From assembly GCF_009749525.1 (NCBI RefSeq), contig NZ_WOAC01000025.1, positions 1 to 64,000 on the forward strand: 64,000 nucleotides of DNA, read 5' to 3'. The first letter of the stretch is position 1, and every line of letters starts with the position of its first letter. The DNA comes from Mesorhizobium xinjiangense (lineage in GTDB: Bacteria > Pseudomonadota > Alphaproteobacteria > Rhizobiales > Rhizobiaceae). The notes under the pieces were generated by a model. The model saw nothing but the letters and a program-made list of their open reading frames with translations. It ran no database searches and had not been told where the DNA came from. Made by a program: the position numbers and the translations under genes. This document shows, one piece after another, positions 26,468 through 35,713 of the stretch.

Positions 26468-26955
26468 CGGTTTCGATCCGTTGCCTGGTTTGCCGCACAG
26501 TGCGGACTTTCCTCGCCGTCGGCGAGATTCGCGCTTATCCTTTGCAGCCCGGCGATCAGCGCAGCGCGCTCGCCATCGTCCATGCCCGCCAGCGCTTCCT
26601 CATAGACCTCGAAGGCGACGCTCTTGACGGCATCGTAGACCTCGCGCGCCTTGTCCGTGGCGTAGATGACGCGCACGCGCCTGTCGCTGGCATCCTGACG
26701 CCGCTCGATCCAGCCGCCCTCCTCCATGCGGTCGAGCAGCCTGGAGACGCTGATCGGCTCGATTTCCAGCCATTCGGCGAGCCGGACCTGCGGCGCGCCT
26801 TCCTCCTTGATCAGACGAAAAAGCAGACGCCACTGCGCGGCCGACAGACCGTAGGCGGCATTGCGCCGCTCGAAGCGCCGGCGAATGAGCCTGGCCGCGT
26901 CGTGCAGCAGAAAGCCGAGCCTGTCCGTGCCGCCGGTGTTGGTCATGAGCGCCAT
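26464..26955 (-). CDS. MarR-family transcriptional regulator
   Basis: 163 residues with the winged helix at about 40-110 ([49 protein letters not shown]). First gene of the marR-emrA-emrB operon, so probably a repressor released by the exported drug or a phenolic ligand. ATG at 26955 chosen; an in-frame ATG at 26946 is equally possible, since neither has a strong ribosome site. Confidence 0.9.
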   Translation of the reverse strand: MALMTNTGGTDRLGFLLHDAARLIRRRFERRNAAYGLSAAQWRLLFRLIKEEGAPQVRLAEWLEIEPISVSRLLDRMEEGGWIERRQDASDRRVRVIYATDKAREVYDAVKSVAFEVYEEALAGMDDGERAALIAGLQRISANLADGEESPHCAANQATDRNR

Positions 26956-26961
26956 ATATTA

Positions 26962-26973
26962 TGAGCATGCTTA
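26962..26973. promoter_or_regulatory. Candidate MarR operator
   Basis: TGAGCATGCTTA, with the perfect 8-bp core AGCATGCT, lies just upstream of the marR start in the marR-lepA divergent gap. Its location and symmetry suit autoregulation; this is inference. Confidence 0.35.
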
Positions 26974-27091
26974 CGATACAAGGCCCAGCTCCTCATCCGC
27001 GCCGGGTTTTGCCGTTTGGCAACACCGGCACCGGCGCATGGCCCGCAATTCACCGCTTCCAGAAAAACCGCTTTGCCCGTATATGGGCGGC

Positions 27092-28900
27092 ATGACCGAC
27101 ACACCGATTTCCCATATCCGCAATTTTTCGATCATCGCCCATATCGACCACGGCAAGTCGACGCTGGCCGACCGGCTGATCCAGATGACCGGATCGCTGG
27201 AAGAGCGCGAGATGAAGGAGCAGGTGCTCGATGCCATGGACATCGAGCGCGAGCGCGGCATCACCATCAAGGCCAACACGGTCAGGCTGGAATACGACGC
27301 CAAGGACGGTGAGCATTATGTGCTGAACCTGATCGACACGCCGGGCCATGTCGACTTCGCCTATGAGGTCTCGCGCTCGCTTGCCGCCTGCGAAGGTTCG
27401 CTACTCGTCGTCGACGCCTCCCAGGGCGTGGAGGCGCAGACGCTGGCCAATGTCTACCAGGCGATCGACAACGACCACGAGATCGTCGTGGTGCTGAACA
27501 AGGTCGACCTTCCGGCGGCCGAACCCGACCGGGTCAGGGAGCAGGTCGAGGAGGTGATCGGCCTCGACGCATCGGATGCGCTGATGATCTCGGCCAAGAC
27601 GGGCATTGGCGTCGAGGACGTGCTGGAAGCCATCGTCCGCCGCCTGCCGCCGCCGCGCGAGGGCGACGCCGAGGCGCCGCTGAAGGCGATGCTGGTCGAC
27701 TCGTGGTACGACGCCTATCTCGGCGTGATCGTGCTCGTGCGCATCATCGACGGCAAGATGAAGAAGGGCCAGCAGGTCCGCATGATGGGCACCGGGGCGA
27801 AATACCAGATCGACCGCGTCGGCGTGATCACGCCCAAGATGGTCATGGTCGACGCGCTCGGCCCCGGCGAGCTCGGCTTCATCACCGCCTCGATCAAGGA
27901 AGTGGCCGACACCCGCGTCGGCGACACGATCACCGAGGAGAAGCGCCCGGCCGAGAAGATGCTGCCGGGCTTCAAGCCGGCCCAGCCGGTGGTCTTCTGC
28001 GGCCTCTTCCCGGTCGATGCCGCCGACTTCGAGGATCTGCGCGCCGCGATGGGCAAGCTCAGGCTCAACGACGCCAGCTTTTCGTTCGAGATGGAAACCT
28101 CGGCGGCGCTCGGCTTCGGCTTCCGCTGCGGCTTTCTCGGCCTGCTTCACCTGGAGATCATCCAGGAGCGGCTGGAGCGCGAGTTCAATCTCGACCTGAT
28201 CGCCACCGCGCCCTCGGTCGTCTATCACCTGCACATGACCGACGGCACAAATGTCGAACTGCACAATCCCGCCGACATGCCCGACGTGGTCAAGATCGAC
28301 CATATCGAGGAGCCGTGGATCCGCGCCACCATCCTCACGCCCGACGACTATCTGGGCCCGATCCTGAAACTGTGCCAGGACCGGCGCGGCGTGCAGGTCG
28401 ACCTCTCCTATGTCGGCAAGCGGGCCATGCTTGTCTATGACCTGCCCCTGAACGAGGTGGTGTTCGACTTCTACGACCGGCTGAAATCGATCTCCAAGGG
28501 CTATGCCTCCTTCGACTATCATCTGACCGACTATCGCGAGGGCAACCTCGTGAAGATGAGCGTTCTGGTCAACAGCGAGCCGGTCGACGCGCTATCGATG
28601 ATGGTGCATCGCTCGGCGGCCGAAAGGCGCGGCCGCGCGCTGGTGGAAAAGCTGAAGGAGCTGATCCCCAAGCACATGTTCAAGATCCCGCTGCAGGCGG
28701 CGATCGGCAGCACGGTGATCGCGCGCGAGACGATCTCGGCCCTGCGCAAGGACGTGACCGCCAAGTGCTATGGCGGCGACGTGACGCGCAAGCGCAAGCT
28801 GCTGGAGAAGCAGAAGGAAGGCAAGAAGCGCATGCGCCAGTTCGGCAAGGTCGACATCCCGCAGGAAGCCTTCATCGAGGCGCTGAAAATCGGGGATTGA
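27092..28900 (+). CDS. lepA: Elongation factor 4 (back-translocating GTPase)
   Basis: 602-residue ribosomal GTPase of normal length. G1 [10 protein letters not shown]3 DTPGHVDF, G4 NKVD, then EF-2-like domains and the LepA-specific C-terminus ([20 protein letters not shown]). It acts on stalled or mistranslocated ribosomes. ATG 27092 ([12 protein letters not shown]) is the standard start; an ATG nine bases earlier is possible. A large inverted repeat (element D) begins five bases after the stop. Confidence 0.96.
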   Translation: MTDTPISHIRNFSIIAHIDHGKSTLADRLIQMTGSLEEREMKEQVLDAMDIERERGITIKANTVRLEYDAKDGEHYVLNLIDTPGHVDFAYEVSRSLAACEGSLLVVDASQGVEAQTLANVYQAIDNDHEIVVVLNKVDLPAAEPDRVREQVEEVIGLDASDALMISAKTGIGVEDVLEAIVRRLPPPREGDAEAPLKAMLVDSWYDAYLGVIVLVRIIDGKMKKGQQVRMMGTGAKYQIDRVGVITPKMVMVDALGPGELGFITASIKEVADTRVGDTITEEKRPAEKMLPGFKPAQPVVFCGLFPVDAADFEDLRAAMGKLRLNDASFSFEMETSAALGFGFRCGFLGLLHLEIIQERLEREFNLDLIATAPSVVYHLHMTDGTNVELHNPADMPDVVKIDHIEEPWIRATILTPDDYLGPILKLCQDRRGVQVDLSYVGKRAMLVYDLPLNEVVFDFYDRLKSISKGYASFDYHLTDYREGNLVKMSVLVNSEPVDALSMMVHRSAAERRGRALVEKLKELIPKHMFKIPLQAAIGSTVIARETISALRKDVTAKCYGGDVTRKRKLLEKQKEGKKRMRQFGKVDIPQEAFIEALKIGD

Positions 28901-28904
28901 AGGT

Positions 28905-29082
28905 GCCAGGCGCCCTCGTGGTTCGACAAGCTCACCATGAGGGCTACTGAATGGTCACCGCTTGCATTGTCACATTTTCAGATGACATGTCGTTCCAATT
29001 CGGCGTCGATGATTGCCGCGCGCAACGATGGCCCTCCCAGTAGCCCTCATAGTGAGCTTGTCGAACCACGAGGGCGCTTGGC
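28905..29082. repeat. Long inverted repeat, family D
   Basis: Two 44-bp arms (28905-28948 and 29039-29082), identical as inverted repeats at 42 of 44 positions, around a 90-bp spacer. The arm core reads CCCTCGTGGTTCGACAAGCT. It begins five bases after the lepA stop codon. No coding sequence inside. It may end or stabilise the lepA transcript. Confidence 0.85.
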
Positions 29083-29315
29083 GCGACCAGTGACCGCGCG
29101 CACCTGTTGCATTCCGGCATCAGTTAACGCGAATTCGTGAAACAGGCGCCAAACCCACCGCAAATTCGCCATCGACCGGCGCATTTGTCGTCTGTGTGAA
29201 CTATTTCGCCGCGCTTTTTACACAGCTGTTAAAGACTTGGTTCACGGGGCATTCATGTCTGGGCGCTAATCTCCACCCATTCGGATGGGGACGATCCGGA
29301 CAGGAGAGTGGGACA
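29083..29315. other. Non-coding stretch upstream of a small ORF
   Basis: Together with element D this makes a 415-bp gap after lepA. The base composition is less G+C-rich (CTTTTTACACAGCTGTTAAAG near 29212-29232), suggesting a promoter region for the small ORF at 29316. No tRNA or known RNA motif recognised. Confidence 0.4.
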
Positions 29316-29465
29316 ATGTTGTTCGTGAAACACATCGTGCGCTTTGCAGTCGTCATGCGGGAGTTCGTCGCGCCGAGCTACAGGCCCGAGCGCTATTACA
29401 TGCGCGGCCCCGGTCCGGCCTGCCAGCGCCGCACCGGCACGCCGACGATCGATACCTTTCGCTGA
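29316..29465 (+). CDS. Small hypothetical protein, 49 residues
   Basis: A 49-residue ORF beginning MLFVKHIVRFAVVMREF, with a hydrophobic start and a basic, proline-rich tail (PSYRPERYYMRGPGPACQRR). It has a good ribosome site (AGGAGAG) nine bases before the ATG and an A+T-richer stretch upstream. No family recognised. It ends six bases from the convergent cysK stop. Confidence 0.45.
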   Translation: MLFVKHIVRFAVVMREFVAPSYRPERYYMRGPGPACQRRTGTPTIDTFR

Positions 29466-29470
29466 GCGAG

Positions 29471-30451
29471 CTACCCGCCCAGCCCCTCGAAGAGCGCGGT
29501 CGACAGATAGCGCTCGGCGAAGGAGGGGATGGTCACCACCATGTTCTTGCCGGCATTTTCCGGCCTGGCCCCGACCACGGCGGCCGCTTCGAGTGCCGCA
29601 CCCGATGAAATCCCCACCGGCACGCCTTCCAGCCGCGCCACCAGCCGGGCGTTGGCGAAGGCGTCTTCATTGGCCACCGTCACGACCTCGTCATAAACCG
29701 ACGTGTCGAGCACCTTGGGCGCAAACCCAGCGCCGATGCCCTGGATCTTGTGCGGCCCGGGATCGCCGCCCGAAAGCACCGGCGAATCCTTCGGTTCCAC
29801 GGCGATCACCTGGACGCCCGGCCGGCGGGCCTTCAGCACCTGGCCGACACCCGTGATCGTGCCGCCCGTGCCGATGCCGGAGATGAAGATGTCGATTTCG
29901 CCGGCGGTGTCGTTCCAGATCTCCTCGGCCGTGGTCTTGCGATGAATTTCCGGATTGGCCGGATTTTCGAACTGCTGCGGAATGACCGCGTCCGGGATGG
30001 AAGCGACCAGTTCCTCGGCCCTGGCGATGGCGCCTTTCATGCCCTTAGCACCCTCGGTCAGCACCAGTTCGGCGCCGAGCAGGGCGAGCATCTTGCGACG
30101 CTCCAGCGACATCGTCTCCGGCATGGTGAGGATGAGGCGATAGCCCTTGGCCGCTGCCGCGAAGGCAAGCGCAATGCCGGTGTTGCCCGAGGTCGGCTCG
30201 ACCAATACCGTGCGGCCGGGCGTGATGCGCCCGTCGGCCTCCATCGCCTCGATCATGGCGACGCCGATGCGGTCCTTGACGCTGGCAATCGGGTTGAAGA
30301 ATTCGAGCTTGGCCAGGAGGTTGGCCACGATGCCCTTTTCTTTGGCAAACTTGTCGAGCCGGATGATCGGCGTATCGCCGATCGTTTCGGTGATGGACCC
30401 GTAAATGCGGCCCCGGCCCGGCACGCGGCCCTCATTCAGCGACCTCTCCAT
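29471..30451 (-). CDS. cysK: Cysteine synthase A (O-acetylserine sulfhydrylase)
   Basis: 326-residue PLP enzyme making cysteine from O-acetylserine and sulfide. The PLP lysine is in NPIASVKDR (K59); [11 protein letters not shown], the phosphate loop GTGGTITG and [11 protein letters not shown], all typical of CysK, are present. ATG at 30451 has GAGGAG upstream. It follows the hydroxyproline dehydratase gene by 89 bases on the same strand. Confidence 0.93.
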   Translation of the reverse strand: MERSLNEGRVPGRGRIYGSITETIGDTPIIRLDKFAKEKGIVANLLAKLEFFNPIASVKDRIGVAMIEAMEADGRITPGRTVLVEPTSGNTGIALAFAAAAKGYRLILTMPETMSLERRKMLALLGAELVLTEGAKGMKGAIARAEELVASIPDAVIPQQFENPANPEIHRKTTAEEIWNDTAGEIDIFISGIGTGGTITGVGQVLKARRPGVQVIAVEPKDSPVLSGGDPGPHKIQGIGAGFAPKVLDTSVYDEVVTVANEDAFANARLVARLEGVPVGISSGAALEAAAVVGARPENAGKNMVVTIPSFAERYLSTALFEGLGG

Positions 30452-30540
30452 CCTGACTCTCCTCAGCTTCGTTTCAGTCCCCGGACCTTTGCCCAAAGCA
30501 GGAAATCCCACTTTACCCCGCAGCGCAAGCGCGTCCGCGC

Positions 30541-31545
30541 TCAACGCAACAGGAAGCCGCCGCCGAGCGGATCGTCCTCCTCGACGACGAATTCGCCCCG
30601 CCCCGTATAGTAGGCGTGGCCGGAGACGCGGACACGGACCGCGTCGAACCCGTCGAGCATCTCGGCGGCCGTCACCTCGGCCTCGAAACGGTCGCCGGTG
30701 ATGCTTTCGAAAATGCGTGTCTCGCCTTGTGCAAGGCGGCCCCTGGCCGCCATCGCCGCCATGCGCGCCGTCGCGCCGGACCCGGTGGCCGAGCGGTCGA
30801 CCTGCGCGTCGGCGAAGACGCAGATGTTCCTGGTCGGGCTTCCCCCTGCGCCGGCGCCGCCATCGGTCAGGATCGTGCCGTAAAGAAAGGCGAGATCGTC
30901 GTGCTCGGGATGGCGAAGCGGGATCGCGGCACTTGCCGCCGCGGTCAGTGCGTTCGCCGCATCGACGAAATCGCGCAGCCGGCTTTCGCCGAAACGCAAT
31001 CCAAACTGTCCTGCCTCGGCGACGGCATAGAAGGCACCGCCATAGGCGATGTCGAATCCGATTCCGCCATAGCCGTCCAGTTGCAACGATCGGTCGCCGG
31101 CAAGAAGAAAAGCCGGCACGCTGTCGAAGGAGACGGCACCGGCCTTGCCGTCCTCGACCGAAACGGAGGCGACCACCATGCCGCAGGGACATTCGATATT
31201 GACCGTGGTCACCGGCTCGCGCGGCTCGACCAGGCCCTGGTCGACGGCGAAGCGGCCGAGCGCGATGACGGCATGGCCGCACATGGTCGAATAGCCCTCA
31301 TTGTGCATGAACAGCACGGCGAGGTCGGCGCCCGGCAGGTCCGGCTCGACGAGCAGGGCGCCATACATGTCGACATGGCCGCGCGGCTCGAACATCAGGA
31401 TTTTGCGCAGATGATCGAGATTGTCGCGCACGAAGGCGCGCTTCTCGAGGATCGTGCCGGCGGGAATCTCGGGATAGCCGTCGGTGACGATGCGCACGGG
31501 CTCGCCGCCCGTATGCATATCGGCCACCAGCAGCGCACCGGTCAC
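30541..31545 (-). CDS. Proline racemase family, probable trans-3-hydroxy-L-proline dehydratase
   Basis: 334 residues. The first active-site cysteine is in [12 protein letters not shown] (about residue 89). At the second site, where epimerases and racemases have cysteine (DRSPCG), this protein reads [11 protein letters not shown], with threonine. That Cys/Thr pairing marks trans-3-hydroxyproline dehydratases, which convert trans-3-hydroxy-L-proline to pyrroline-2-carboxylate. It overlaps the upstream PEP-mutase-family gene by four bases. Confidence 0.82.
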   Translation of the reverse strand: MTGALLVADMHTGGEPVRIVTDGYPEIPAGTILEKRAFVRDNLDHLRKILMFEPRGHVDMYGALLVEPDLPGADLAVLFMHNEGYSTMCGHAVIALGRFAVDQGLVEPREPVTTVNIECPCGMVVASVSVEDGKAGAVSFDSVPAFLLAGDRSLQLDGYGGIGFDIAYGGAFYAVAEAGQFGLRFGESRLRDFVDAANALTAAASAAIPLRHPEHDDLAFLYGTILTDGGAGAGGSPTRNICVFADAQVDRSATGSGATARMAAMAARGRLAQGETRIFESITGDRFEAEVTAAEMLDGFDAVRVRVSGHAYYTGRGEFVVEEDDPLGGGFLLR

Positions 31546-32351
31546 CGCTCACCCCCGGAAAAGAGCTCCTGAAGCCGCGCAAAAGACACGACCTGGCGCG
31601 AGAACTCGAACGTGCCGCCATCGAGCATCTCGCGCGCCGCCGCCTCGACCGCCGCGAAAGCGGCATTGGTGAGCTTCGAGCCAACCGATATGCGCCGCGC
31701 GCCGGCCTCGGCCAGGGCGGCGACGCTCATTGCGGGCATGGCGAGGACGTTGACGGGTTTCGTGACGGCCGCGCACAGGGTGCGAACGGTCTCGATGTCG
31801 GGCAGGCCCGGCGCATAGAGCACGTCGGCACCCGCCGCCTCGAAGGCCTGGAGACGCTTGATCGTGTCGTCGAGGTCGGGGCGTCCCCAGAGGAAATTCT
31901 CGGCGCGCGCCGTGAAAACGAAATCATCCTTCAACGAGCGCGCCGCATCGACGGCCGCAGCCACACGTTCGACGGCATGCGGGAATTCGTAGATCGGAGA
32001 CGACGCATGGCCGGTCGAGTCCTCGATCGAGCAACCGGCAAGCCCGGCGGCCGAAGCGGCGAAGATCGTCTCGGCCGCATCGTCAGGGGCGTCGCCCTTG
32101 CCGTTTTCGAGGTCGGCCGAAACCGGCACATCGACCGCGGCCGCGATTTCCCTGCAATGCGCGATCATTGCCTCGAACCCGACGCCGCCATCCGGCAGGC
32201 CGCGCGAGAAGGCAAAGCCTGCGCTGGTCGTCGCCAACGCCTCGAAACCGAGCGAAGCCAGGAACTTGGCGGTGCCTATGTCCCAGGGATTGGGGATGAC
32301 GAAGGCGCCTTGCGCCTCGTGCAACTGTCTGAAGCGGGTGTGCTTGTCCAT
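31542..32351 (-). CDS. Isocitrate lyase/PEP mutase superfamily protein
   Basis: 269-residue TIM-barrel enzyme with the family start (FVIPNPWDIGTAKFLASLGFEALATTSAG), the metal site SADLENGKGD and GCSIEDS. Members cleave or rearrange C-C or P-C bonds in small 2-oxo acids; the true substrate is not evident. Strong GGAGGA before the ATG. Translationally coupled to the hydroxyproline dehydratase, so both may serve an amino-acid or oxo-acid breakdown route. Confidence 0.82.
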   Translation of the reverse strand: MDKHTRFRQLHEAQGAFVIPNPWDIGTAKFLASLGFEALATTSAGFAFSRGLPDGGVGFEAMIAHCREIAAAVDVPVSADLENGKGDAPDDAAETIFAASAAGLAGCSIEDSTGHASSPIYEFPHAVERVAAAVDAARSLKDDFVFTARAENFLWGRPDLDDTIKRLQAFEAAGADVLYAPGLPDIETVRTLCAAVTKPVNVLAMPAMSVAALAEAGARRISVGSKLTNAAFAAVEAAAREMLDGGTFEFSRQVVSFARLQELFSGGER

Positions 32352-32493
32352 GGCGATCCTCCCACCGATCGGGTGCCGCGGATGCTATGTCCAAGCGCAA
32401 AATCTGCCAAGTGGGATATTGCAGTCAAAGCCGTGCCGGGCAGAACAAATTCACCGGGCGTCGTCATATCCCTTGCGGATCGGGCGGCACGGG

Positions 32494-32967
32494 TCAGGCC
32501 GTGCCCGTGGAACCGAATCCGCCGGTGCCGCGCGCCGTGCCGCTCGTCAGATGACGCTCCTCGATGACCGCCCTGGTCACCGGGGCGATGACGAGCTGGG
32601 CGATGCGCATGCCGCGCGTGACGGCAAAATCCTCCTCGCCCTGATTGACCAACAGCACCTTGACCTCGCCGCGATAGTCGCTGTCGATCGTGCCCGGCGT
32701 GTTGAGGCAGGTGATGCCGTGCTTGACGGCAAGGCCGGAGCGCGGGCGCACCTGCCCCTCGAACCCGTGCGGTATCTCGAAAACCAGTCCCGTGGGCACC
32801 AGCGCCCGTCGGCCCGGCAACACGATGATCTGCCGGTCCTGGGCGACCGCCGCCCTGAGATCGAGGCCGGCCGCCCCCTCGGTGGCATAGGTCGGCAGGT
32901 CGAGGCCCTGCGAATGAGCCAGGCGAACCACGCCGACGACAGGCGATGTTTCGAGATGGGATGTCAT
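32494..32967 (-). CDS. dut: Deoxyuridine 5'-triphosphate nucleotidohydrolase
   Basis: 157-residue trimeric dUTPase that removes dUTP and makes dUMP. All five motifs can be read: [44 protein letters not shown] and the C-terminal arm [10 protein letters not shown]. In many relatives dut lies next to coaBC; here it lies about 10 kb away. Confidence 0.95.
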   Translation of the reverse strand: MTSHLETSPVVGVVRLAHSQGLDLPTYATEGAAGLDLRAAVAQDRQIIVLPGRRALVPTGLVFEIPHGFEGQVRPRSGLAVKHGITCLNTPGTIDSDYRGEVKVLLVNQGEEDFAVTRGMRIAQLVIAPVTRAVIEERHLTSGTARGTGGFGSTGTA

Positions 32968-33036
32968 GGTCCGATCCTATCGCCACAGGCGGGGCCCGAG
33001 GTCAATTCCCCAATCGCCATTCGACGGCGATTTTGC

Positions 33037-33507
33037 TCATCGGACCTCGACCGGCACGACCGTCGTCTCCTTGATTTCCTCCATGACGAAGGAGGCCGAG
33101 ACGTCCGACAACGGAATCCTGGCGATCAATCGCTGATAGAGCCGGTCATAGGCCTTCACGTCTGCCACGCGGGCGCGCAGCACATAGTCCAGATCACCCG
33201 ACATGCGGTAGACGCCAGTGATCTCGGGCATGGCGGTCGCGGCAGCGCGAAAGCGCTTCAGCCAATCGGGATCGTGGTTCGTGGTGCGCACCATGATGAA
33301 GACGCTGAGCCCGAGACCGAGCTTTTCGGGGTCGACCAGGGCGATGCGTCCGGTGACGACACCGCGGTCTTCAAGGAGCTTCACACGCCGCCAGCAGGCA
33401 TTGCGCGACAGGTTCGTCCGTTCCGACAACTCGTCGATCGTCAGGGTGCAGTCACGCTGCAGTTCGGCCAGTATGCGCCGATCCACTTCATCGATCTTCT
33501 CGGTCAT
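33037..33507 (-). CDS. Lrp/AsnC-family transcriptional regulator
   Basis: 156 residues: helix-turn-helix at about 5-60 (IDEVDRRILAELQRDCTLTIDELSERTNLSRNACWRRV) and a RAM/AsnC ligand domain. Likely responds to an amino acid. ATG at 33507 gives the normal family length. It precedes dut and the hydroxyproline-related genes on the same strand. An inverted repeat upstream may be its operator. Confidence 0.9.
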   Translation of the reverse strand: MTEKIDEVDRRILAELQRDCTLTIDELSERTNLSRNACWRRVKLLEDRGVVTGRIALVDPEKLGLGLSVFIMVRTTNHDPDWLKRFRAAATAMPEITGVYRMSGDLDYVLRARVADVKAYDRLYQRLIARIPLSDVSASFVMEEIKETTVVPVEVR

Positions 33508-33518
33508 TTCGGGATGAT

Positions 33519-33556
33519 GTCCCAATATCATATCCAAGACAAGAATGAATTGGGAC
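33519..33556. promoter_or_regulatory. Candidate Lrp-type operator (inverted repeat)
   Basis: GTCCCAAT (33519-33526) and ATTGGGAC (33549-33556), a perfect 8-bp inverted repeat with a 22-bp spacer, start 12 bases upstream of the regulator. Location suggests autoregulation and possible control of the divergent DUF6356 gene. Confidence 0.45.
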
Positions 33557-33660
33557 AAGTTCTGCGTGGCGATCAGATATCGTTCATGCACCCGGCAATC
33601 GCGCAGGCAAACCGCGCGACGGCACGGGGAGCAACGAATCCAGGGAACCAGGGAGACTGT

Positions 33661-33873
33661 ATGTCCGCTCGACTTGCACGTTTGTTCACAGACCATCCCG
33701 CAAGCATCGGCGAATCCTACTTCGCTCATATGGCATTTGCGGCCTGGTTTTCCTCACGCCTGGCGACGGCCGCCGCGGCGGCGCTCGTGCATGCGTGCCT
33801 TCCCTTCCTGTTCGAGACGACGGCAAGCCGTATCGTTCGTGAACTGTACGAGCGCGTCGACAAGCGGCGATGA
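33661..33873 (+). CDS. DUF6356 family small protein
   Basis: 70 residues beginning MSARLARLFTDHPASIGESYFAHM, the conserved FTxHPxSVGExYxxHM pattern of this family, followed by a hydrophobic alanine-rich segment (about residues 24-50). Function unknown; possibly a capsule- or membrane-associated small protein. Divergent from the Lrp gene. Confidence 0.75.
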   Translation: MSARLARLFTDHPASIGESYFAHMAFAAWFSSRLATAAAAALVHACLPFLFETTASRIVRELYERVDKRR

Positions 33874-33975
33874 CATAGGCCGCCGGCCGCGAGCGGTTCC
33901 GCCAAATCCGTCGCATGCCGGACCAGCCGCTTCGCGCAAGACTTGCAATTCAATGCGCGGCGTCGTCACATAGGG

Positions 33976-34000
33976 CCGGCGCGCAGTTACTGCGCGCCGG
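33976..34000. terminator. Hairpin after DUF6356 gene
   Basis: Perfect 10-bp stem CCGGCGCGCA/TGCGCGCCGG with loop GTTAC. No T-run follows; its right arm runs into element C copy 3, so it may be part of that element rather than a terminator. Confidence 0.4.
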
Positions 34001-34056
34001 ATAATATACTGAAACCTTTCGCTCAAACGACTCCGTTGGAGCGTGACATGTTTCAG
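33990..34056 (+). repeat. Family C element, copy 3 (right half)
   Basis: Matches copy 1 from TGCGCGCC through the second hairpin (CGCTCAAACG/CGTTGGAGCG), with outer arms CTGAAAC/GTTTCAG. Lies directly upstream of the pentapeptide-repeat gene and includes the only Shine-Dalgarno-like AGGAA before its start. Confidence 0.7.
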
Positions 34057-34073
34057 GAACAGTGGGCCCGCTC

Positions 34074-34823
34074 ATGAAATCGCACGCTTGGCACCTCGAC
34101 ATTTCCCGCAACGGCCGGCCGGCAATGGCACGACAACTGCACGGCTGTGCGTTGGGCCTTGTCCTGGCGGCCTTTCTCGTTCCCGCCGGCACCGCTTCAG
34201 CCGCCAATTGCATGACCGCACCGGCACCGGGAACGAACTGGGAAAACTGCCAGCGGCGCAATCTGCTTCTGACAGGAGCCAATCTGGCAAACTCGAACCT
34301 GCGCAACACCGATTTCTCGCAGACCGACCTACGCAGATCCGACCTGCGCGCGGCCAACCTGGAGAGCGCCACCCTGGTGCGCGCATCGCTGGCCGGCGCC
34401 AAGGCCGACGAGGCCGATTTCACCAAGGTCGAGGCCTACAGGACCAACTTCTCGAATGTTTCGGCGCGCGATTCCTCCTTTGCCAGCGCGGAACTGCAAC
34501 GCGCCGACTTCCGCAACGCCGTGCTGACAGGCGTCGATTTCCAGAAGGCGGAAGCCGGACGCGCGGACTTCACAGGTGCCGAGCTGTCCGGGACGCGATT
34601 CACCCTGGCCAATCTCGCGCGCGCCAGCTTCACGGACGCCACGTTCGACGGCCCAATCGACTTCGACGGCGCCTTCCTTTTCCTCACCCGAGTCGAGGGC
34701 ATGGATCTCTCGGCGGCGACCGGGCTGGAACAAGAGCAGATCGATCTTGCCTGCGGCGATGAGACGACGAAGCTGCCGGCCGGCATGACAATGCCCGCCT
34801 CCTGGCCCTGTCCTTTCGACTGA
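34074..34823 (+). CDS. Secreted pentapeptide-repeat protein
   Basis: 249 residues. After a signal peptide (GLVLAAFLVPAGTASA just before ANC) the protein has about 30 pentapeptide units of the A(D/N)LxX type (about residues 60-200), giving a right-handed beta-helix. Such proteins have varied roles; none is indicated here. Start is uncertain: ATG 34074, GTG 34062, or ATG 34125, which begins right at the signal peptide. Element C copy 3 sits directly upstream. Confidence 0.75.
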   Translation: MKSHAWHLDISRNGRPAMARQLHGCALGLVLAAFLVPAGTASAANCMTAPAPGTNWENCQRRNLLLTGANLANSNLRNTDFSQTDLRRSDLRAANLESATLVRASLAGAKADEADFTKVEAYRTNFSNVSARDSSFASAELQRADFRNAVLTGVDFQKAEAGRADFTGAELSGTRFTLANLARASFTDATFDGPIDFDGAFLFLTRVEGMDLSAATGLEQEQIDLACGDETTKLPAGMTMPASWPCPFD

Positions 34824-34880
34824 ATCAATTTGAGCGCAGGCAAATCCGGTCTCACTTGACACGACCTGCCTTCGTCTTTA

Positions 34881-34914
34881 TTTAACCATATAGTTTCAAA
34901 ACTGGATGGTTAAA
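34881..34914. promoter_or_regulatory. Candidate ArsR-type operator
   Basis: TTTAACCAT (34881-34889) and ATGGTTAAA (34906-34914), a 9-bp perfect inverted repeat, with a further near-palindrome AACCATATAGTT at 34883-34894. It ends six bases before the ArsR start. The AACCATATGGTT type of site is common for this ArsR/SRPBCC gene pair. Confidence 0.6.
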
Positions 34915-34919
34915 TTAAC

Positions 34920-35258
34920 ATGGCCGCGACCGACCCCCTCAGCCTGACGCTTGCAGCGCTCGCCGATCCCACCCGCCGGGCGATCCTGGCGCGTCTCTCC
35001 AAGGGGGATGCCACCGTGTCCGAGCTTGCCGCGCCGTTCGAGATGAGCTTTCCCGCCGTCTCGAAGCATCTGAAAGTGCTGGAAAAGGCCGGCCTCGTGG
35101 AACAGGGACGCGCGGCGCAGTTCCGCCCGCGCAAGCTACGGCCCGAGCCGCTGCGCGACGTCAATGAGTGGCTGGAAGCTTATCGCCGCTTCTGGGACGA
35201 GCGCCTCGACCAGTTGGGCGACTATCTCAAGACGGTTCAAGAAGGAGGAGAGAAATGA
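34920..35258 (+). CDS. ArsR-family transcriptional regulator
   Basis: 112-residue winged-helix protein (LADPTRRAILARLSKGDATVSELAAPFEMSFPAVSKHLKVLEKAGLV). It has no metal-binding cysteine pair and belongs to the subgroup paired with SRPBCC genes. Its stop overlaps the next start (ATGA). First gene of an ArsR-SRPBCC-GST operon with an autoregulatory-looking palindrome upstream. Confidence 0.92.
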   Translation: MAATDPLSLTLAALADPTRRAILARLSKGDATVSELAAPFEMSFPAVSKHLKVLEKAGLVEQGRAAQFRPRKLRPEPLRDVNEWLEAYRRFWDERLDQLGDYLKTVQEGGEK

Positions 35259-35713
35259 CTGCAATGCCACAGGCACAAGCGCGGCCGGAACTCTACATAC
35301 AGCGCACCCTGGACGCGCCGCGCGAACTGGTCTTCAGGATGTGGACCGAGGGCGAGCATCTGGAGAAATGGAGTTGCCCGACCGGCTTCACCATCCCCTT
35401 TTCCGAAGGCGACATACGGCCGGGCGGTTCCTTTCGCACCTGCATGCGCGCACCCGACGGAACGGACCATTGGCTCGGCGGAACCTATAAGGAGATCGTC
35501 GCGCCGGAGAAAATCGCCTTCACCCATGCATGGCAGGACGAGAACGGCAACAGCGAGCACGAAACGGTGGTGACGGTGACGCTGGCCGAGAAGGACGGCA
35601 AGACGCTGCTGACCCTTCACCAGGCCTTCTTCGTTTCCGAGGCTTCGCGCGACGGCCACGAGACCGGCTGGAACGAGACGCTCGATCAACTGGAAAGGCA
35701 TCTGGTGCAATGA
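35255..35713 (+). CDS. SRPBCC (AHSA1/START-like) domain protein
   Basis: 152 residues: one hydrophobic-ligand-binding SRPBCC fold (RTLDAPRELVFRMWTEGEHLEKW ... GTYKEIVAPEKIAFTHAW ... GWNETLDQLERHL). Usually co-transcribed with an ArsR regulator, as here. The ligand is unknown. AAGGAGGAG precedes the start, and the stop overlaps the GST start by four bases. Confidence 0.87.
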   Translation: MTAMPQAQARPELYIQRTLDAPRELVFRMWTEGEHLEKWSCPTGFTIPFSEGDIRPGGSFRTCMRAPDGTDHWLGGTYKEIVAPEKIAFTHAWQDENGNSEHETVVTVTLAEKDGKTLLTLHQAFFVSEASRDGHETGWNETLDQLERHLVQ

